Source of the DNA: Agapetus fuscipes
Taxonomy: Eukaryota; Arthropoda; Insecta; Trichoptera; Glossosomatidae
DNA length: 64,000 bases
Reading direction: 5' to 3'
NCBI GenBank assembly: GCA_951799405.1
Contig: OX637333.1
Span: forward strand, 28,974,785 to 29,038,784
Shown here: positions 62,111 to 64,000 of the stretch, piece after piece
Numbering within the stretch: position 1 is the stretch's first letter
How the letters are laid out: each line of letters opens with the position of its first letter
Translations under genes and position numbers: made by a program
The notes under the pieces: generated by a model
What the model was told of the DNA's origin: nothing
Seen by the model: the letters and a program-made list of their open reading frames with translations, nothing else
Databases searched by the model: none

Positions 62111-62700
62111 TACTAAGTAAGAAAATATGGGATATTTTGTGTGACTTTCTCAAAAATTGGCTTTTGATATCTGGGGACTAGAAAATATTTTAACAAAACA
62201 GACATTATGTATGTATTTCAACTTCCTTACAAAAATGGTCCTTAGTAAAAAAAAGAACAAAGAACTTCACCGTTGCATTCCATGTATACAAAAAAACTTG
62301 GGCGAATGTAAAAATGTTTCTAGAAAGATGGCAACATTGCCGCATGTGTATTATGCCCGAAACAGTTCAAACATCAGACGCAAACATAAATCTTGTGATC
62401 ACTAAAATTGACGAATTTTAAAGGAAAAAGGAAATATTTGAATACATTATGGTATTTGTTATAATTGGGTGTCGAACACCCAAATGGAGAAAGCAAGAAA
62501 ACATAGAATTTGACACGTGAAAACATGTTTTGTATGACAACATTCGACAGGACTGACACAAATATGGTCTATAGTATGTATCAATGCTTTAAGTTAGATT
62601 TTTGATTGTTATTTAATTAAACAACACTTTTTAAATTTTAAAACACTGTTTTATTTCCACAAATAAATAATATATTTAAAAATTATTAACTTTTAAATAT
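62111..62700. other. Unassigned, ERMP1 intron
   Basis: AT-rich; no exon of ERMP1 or repeat recognised. Confidence 0.4.
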
Positions 62701-62760
62701 TTTAAATAGTACTAACGTTTTCGACCAATATAGTCATCTTCAGGTAGTCAGGTTGTATTT
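62700..62760 (-). repeat. LINE/Penelope-type 3' tail
   Basis: The minus strand reads CCTGAAGATGACTATATTGG then CGAAAACGTTAGTAC, a tail type resembling the 3' region of the Penelope copy at 42206. Confidence 0.4.
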
Positions 62761-64000
62761 GGCTTATGCGTATTTGTATTTGTGTATTTGGCTAAATCCT
62801 CCCCCTCGCAAATAATGCGAGGGGGAGGGATTAATGAATGGAGCTCATTAGAACAAGCTCGGTGGTAATATGGATAAAAAAGACTGAGCATTCCAACTTT
62901 TCTTCTGTGCCGGAGCGGCTGCAGATCGGATGTCAGAGAAGGATCATTGATCAACCTCACTGCCCTCCTTTACACAGAGTCAAGTTGGTCATTCAACTTC
63001 TTGGACATACCAGACCAGAGATGGCGGCTATACTTGATAATGGGAGGAATTTGGGATTTATACAGAGTTAATAACTGGGCTGAAGTAAAAAACCTACGGA
63101 CTCTGTATAATATGCCGAGTCGTCGGAAAGCGGAAGTTGTGCGAGACTCAATAGCATCATGGTATTTTAACTCTGATGAAAGAGAAACACCGAGAAGATT
63201 TAAGTGTTCATGGTTAGGGAGGGAGACATTGTCGAAAATTGGGAGATAGTTGTTTGGAATCCTCTTTAAGGATATCAGACATGCTTGAGTCTTTTTGATG
63301 TTGAATTCAACAAGGTTGTCAGTGCCCCAACGGCTGACAGCCCTGAGATCTGTATTGATCTTTGAAGCTAATGATTTACGAGCAATAGATATCGCTGAAC
63401 TATTTGGGGGCTTTGTAAAAGAGAAACCGTCATGTGTTGTACTGTCATCGGCATAGCAGTGGATAGGTGCACGAGATAGTAAATCATTGATGTGCATAAG
63501 AAAAAGAGTTGGAGACAAGACGGATCCTTGGGGGACACCGGAATTGATTGGTAGCAGGGCTGATTTACTACCATCGATGACTGTTTGGATAGATCTGTCT
63601 TTTAGAAAGCTGGATATCCATTCTATGAGGAGAAGGGGAAGTACAAATGGTGACAATTTGTTAAGGAGGCTGGAGTGCCAAACTCTATCAAAAGCTTTGG
63701 AAATATCAAGAGCAACAGCTTGCGTTTCGCCCATAAGATCGAGGCGTCGGCCCCAGACGTGTGTGACATAGGTGAGAAGGTCACCACTGGAACGGTTACG
63801 GCGAGAACCATATTGGTTGTCGCTAAGCAGTTTATAGGTTTCCAGATATTCCATAAGCTTATCGTTTATAATCCTTTCCATGGCTTTTGAAAGTAAGGAA
63901 GTGATTGCGATTGGACGATAATTGGCAGGGTCAGAGCGAATTCCCTTCTTGGGGATGGGATGAACGGTTGCAACCTTCCAGTAAGAAGGCACGGTACTGC
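62750..64000 (-). mobile_element. Jockey/CR1-like LINE, runs off the right edge
   Basis: On the minus strand 63992-62970 is open: YWKVATVHPIPKKG, ANYRPIAITSLLSKAMER, the catalytic ALDISKAFDRVWH, SGVPQGSVLSPTLFLMHIND, CYADDST. The frame shifts by one near 62970, after which QRRAVRLINDPSLTS and MLSLFYPYYHRAC continue to 62750. The RT palm aspartates are present. The N-terminal endonuclease would lie beyond 64000. Confidence 0.88.

Overview
This is an arthropod-like nuclear genome window: AT-rich, with intron-split genes and mostly GT-AG introns, and crowded with retrotransposons and small inverted-repeat elements. An insect is likely (my impression only; the order cannot be fixed from this window). 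Nothing bacterial is present. Three host genes account for almost all real coding sequence. (1) A minus-strand ataxin-10 (ATXN10) homologue starts at 11441 and runs left (exons 11284-11441, 7519-8384, about 6161-6328), with its 3' end beyond or lost at the left side. (2) A plus-strand RNA-binding protein of the RBM33 type starts at 11772, only 330 bases from the ATXN10 start codon, so the two share a divergent promoter. I can join 14 exons in frame to a stop at 32031 (1254 aa). (3) A minus-strand endoplasmic reticulum metallopeptidase (ERMP1/Fxna, M28 family) has 14 contiguous in-frame exons from 61231 down to a stop at 36246 (762 aa). Its N-terminal exons lie beyond the right edge. RBM33-like and ERMP1 converge at about 32-36 kb. 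Layout: 169-5381 is a DIRS-type tyrosine-recombinase retrotransposon with inverted termini and an internal complementary region. Its reverse transcriptase is broken by three separate internal tandem arrays. 5.5-11.4 kb is ATXN10 exons and introns carrying SINE, MITE, LINE and PIF/Harbinger pieces. 11.8-32 kb is the RBM33-like gene; intron 1 holds a 653-codon LINE reverse transcriptase ORF and intron 13 (7.9 kb, splitting the RRM) holds many small elements. 36-61 kb is ERMP1, with Penelope-like, piggyBac-like, LINE and SINE insertions in its introns. 62.7-64 kb is a jockey/CR1-like LINE running off the right edge. The commonest repeat, about 240 bp and seen more than 25 times in both orientations, is also what follows the ORF of the LINE at 12.1-14.5 kb, so most copies look like 5'-truncated 3' ends of that LINE family. 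The most unusual structure is at 61231-62110: 22 head-to-tail copies of a 41-bp unit that contains the 3' splice site and first ~20 bases of an ERMP1 exon. The intron therefore ends in a ladder of near-identical acceptors, each with its own plausible branch point, and use of the decoys I examined would hit a stop codon within nine codons.
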